A DNA stretch of 64,000 nucleotides from Proteiniclasticum aestuarii (GTDB lineage Bacteria; Bacillota; Clostridia; Clostridiales; Clostridiaceae), in contig NZ_JAFNJU010000009.1 of assembly GCF_017368455.1 (NCBI RefSeq), positions 120,711 to 184,710 on the forward strand, in the 5' to 3' direction. Both the position numbers and the translations under genes were made by a program. Below are positions 63,077 through 64,000 of the stretch, piece after piece (positions within the stretch are counted from its first letter, which is position 1; each line of letters starts with the position of its first letter). The notes below the pieces were generated by a model. The model saw only the letters and a list, made by a program, of their open reading frames with translations, did not search any database and was not told where the DNA came from.

Positions 63077-64000
63077 TGAATATTATAACCGAGCTGAACA
63101 GGAAAATCACTACCCACATGTCAACTTGCCTGGAAAAGGCATTTGAAGAAGGGACAGGACTGACAGGAATGGTGGAATCTACTCTTGCCCTTGTGCGAGA
63201 AATGGGAAGAGATATGATTGAAGAAATGATCAGTACTGCTGAGGATTCTCTTCTGAACAGCAAGGAAAGATCAATGGAGTGGGTTGTACAGAGCAGAAAT
63301 CGCGAGAAGACCGTTTCCACACTTCTGGGAGACATATGCTATCGGAGGACTTACTACAAGAACCGAGAAAGCGGTGCTTTCAGGTATCTGACAGATGAAC
63401 TTCTTGGTCTGGAACCCCATACGAGAATGGACATCGGACTTCAGTCCGACATGCTCACAAAAGCCAAGGAGATCTCCTACGAGCAGGTTGTTCAAAGCTA
63501 TGACGATATCAGTATCAGAAGCCGATCAACGGTCAAGAACCTGGTCCACAGGACGTCCATGGAGAATACGAACTGGCCGAATCTTGAGGATGAGAAGCGC
63601 AAGGTTCGATTCCTCTACGTCGAGGCCGACGAGGATCATGTGCATCAACAGAGAGGCAAAGGAATGATCATGAAGCTCGGCTATGTCCATGAAGGCAAGC
63701 GACTAGTGAATCCATCCTGCAAGTCCAAGCATAAGCGTAACGAGCTCATCGGAGCGAAATACATCACTGGGCTTTATCCAAACAACGATGATTTCTGGTT
63801 CGAAGTTCTTGACTACATCGAAGCTCAGTATGACCTGGATTACGTGGAAAGGATTTTCCTTTCCGGAGACGGCGCTCCGTGGATTCAGGCTGGAGAAGAC
63901 ATCCTGCCAAAATGCAGTTTCGTCATCGACGGATATCATCTGTCCAAGTACATCAAGAGCGCTACAGGACCCTATCCAGCCTATGAAAAAAAGCTAAAGA
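63077..64000 (+). mobile_element. UPF0236/ISLre2 family transposase, 3' end beyond the window
   Basis: The frame is open from the ATG at 63077, preceded by GGAAGGAG, to the window edge (308 codons visible) and has no stop. The protein resembles the ISLre2/UPF0236 transposases common in clostridia: LLGDICYRRTYYKN, YVEADEDHVHQQ (with probable catalytic acidic residues), FLSGDGAPWIQAG and FVIDGYHLSKYI. No frameshift is seen in the visible part, so it may be intact. The element's left terminal repeat was not identified. Confidence 0.87.

Overview
The window is an ordinary chromosomal segment of a low-to-mid G+C Gram-positive anaerobe, most likely a member of the Clostridia. The grounds are: strong AGGAGG-type ribosome binding sites with occasional TTG/GTG starts, a Prp protease beside an L27 with a cleavable N-terminus, a GlgC/GlgD pair, a single-chain 1241-residue PurL, a B12-dependent class II ribonucleotide reductase, an Rnf-type operon and a ThlA-type thiolase. 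The genus cannot be fixed from the sequence alone. No rRNA, tRNA or CRISPR array was seen. The only mobile element is a UPF0236/ISLre2-type transposase cut by the right edge.

Layout. 1-6.7 kb: shape and division genes (partial maf, radC, mreBCD, minCDE, rodA). 6.8-13.1 kb: ribonuclease G, the rplU-prp-rpmA ribosomal operon with an L21-type leader, obg, yhbY, nadD, yqeK and an RluA-type pseudouridine synthase. 13.2-23.8 kb: a small membrane protein, then a complete glycogen cycle (glgB-glgC-glgD-glgA-glgP plus a GH13 hydrolase). 23.8-41.7 kb: mostly single genes on both strands (DacF-like carboxypeptidase, ComEA-like lipoprotein, gltX, a ComEC-like metallo-hydrolase, plsC, an Lrp regulator, nrdJ with NrdR-like boxes, gamma-carbonic anhydrase-like protein, CvfB-like protein, free-Met-sulfoxide reductase, an FUSC-like membrane protein, a Ca2+-type P-ATPase, nadE). 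41.9-52.6 kb: purine operon purL-E-C-F-M-N-H-D. 52.6-55.5 kb: SAM-I riboswitch and metNIQ methionine transporter. 55.6-61.3 kb: rnfC-D-G-E-A-B. 61.4-62.6 kb: thiolase. 63.1-64.0 kb: transposase.

The most notable part is the Rnf operon. RnfB, RnfA and RnfE keep their iron-sulfur cysteines. RnfC, however, has lost both signature loops of the NADH/FMN-binding fold (GGAGFP and GAECEP), and RnfD lacks the SGAT flavinylation segment. RnfG is extended to three tandem FMN-binding domains, two of them close duplicates. Read together this suggests a variant Rnf complex that may move electrons from ferredoxin to extracytoplasmic flavins, or some other partner, instead of exchanging them with NAD. That reading is inference and needs comparison with other genomes.

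Regulatory signals that can be read directly include the SAM-I riboswitch with its terminator, paired NrdR-like boxes over the nrdJ promoter, a TTGACA/TATAAT promoter and leader hairpin before gltX, a dyad over the lrp promoter, possible PurR half-sites around the pur promoter, and a series of intrinsic terminators that separate the units.
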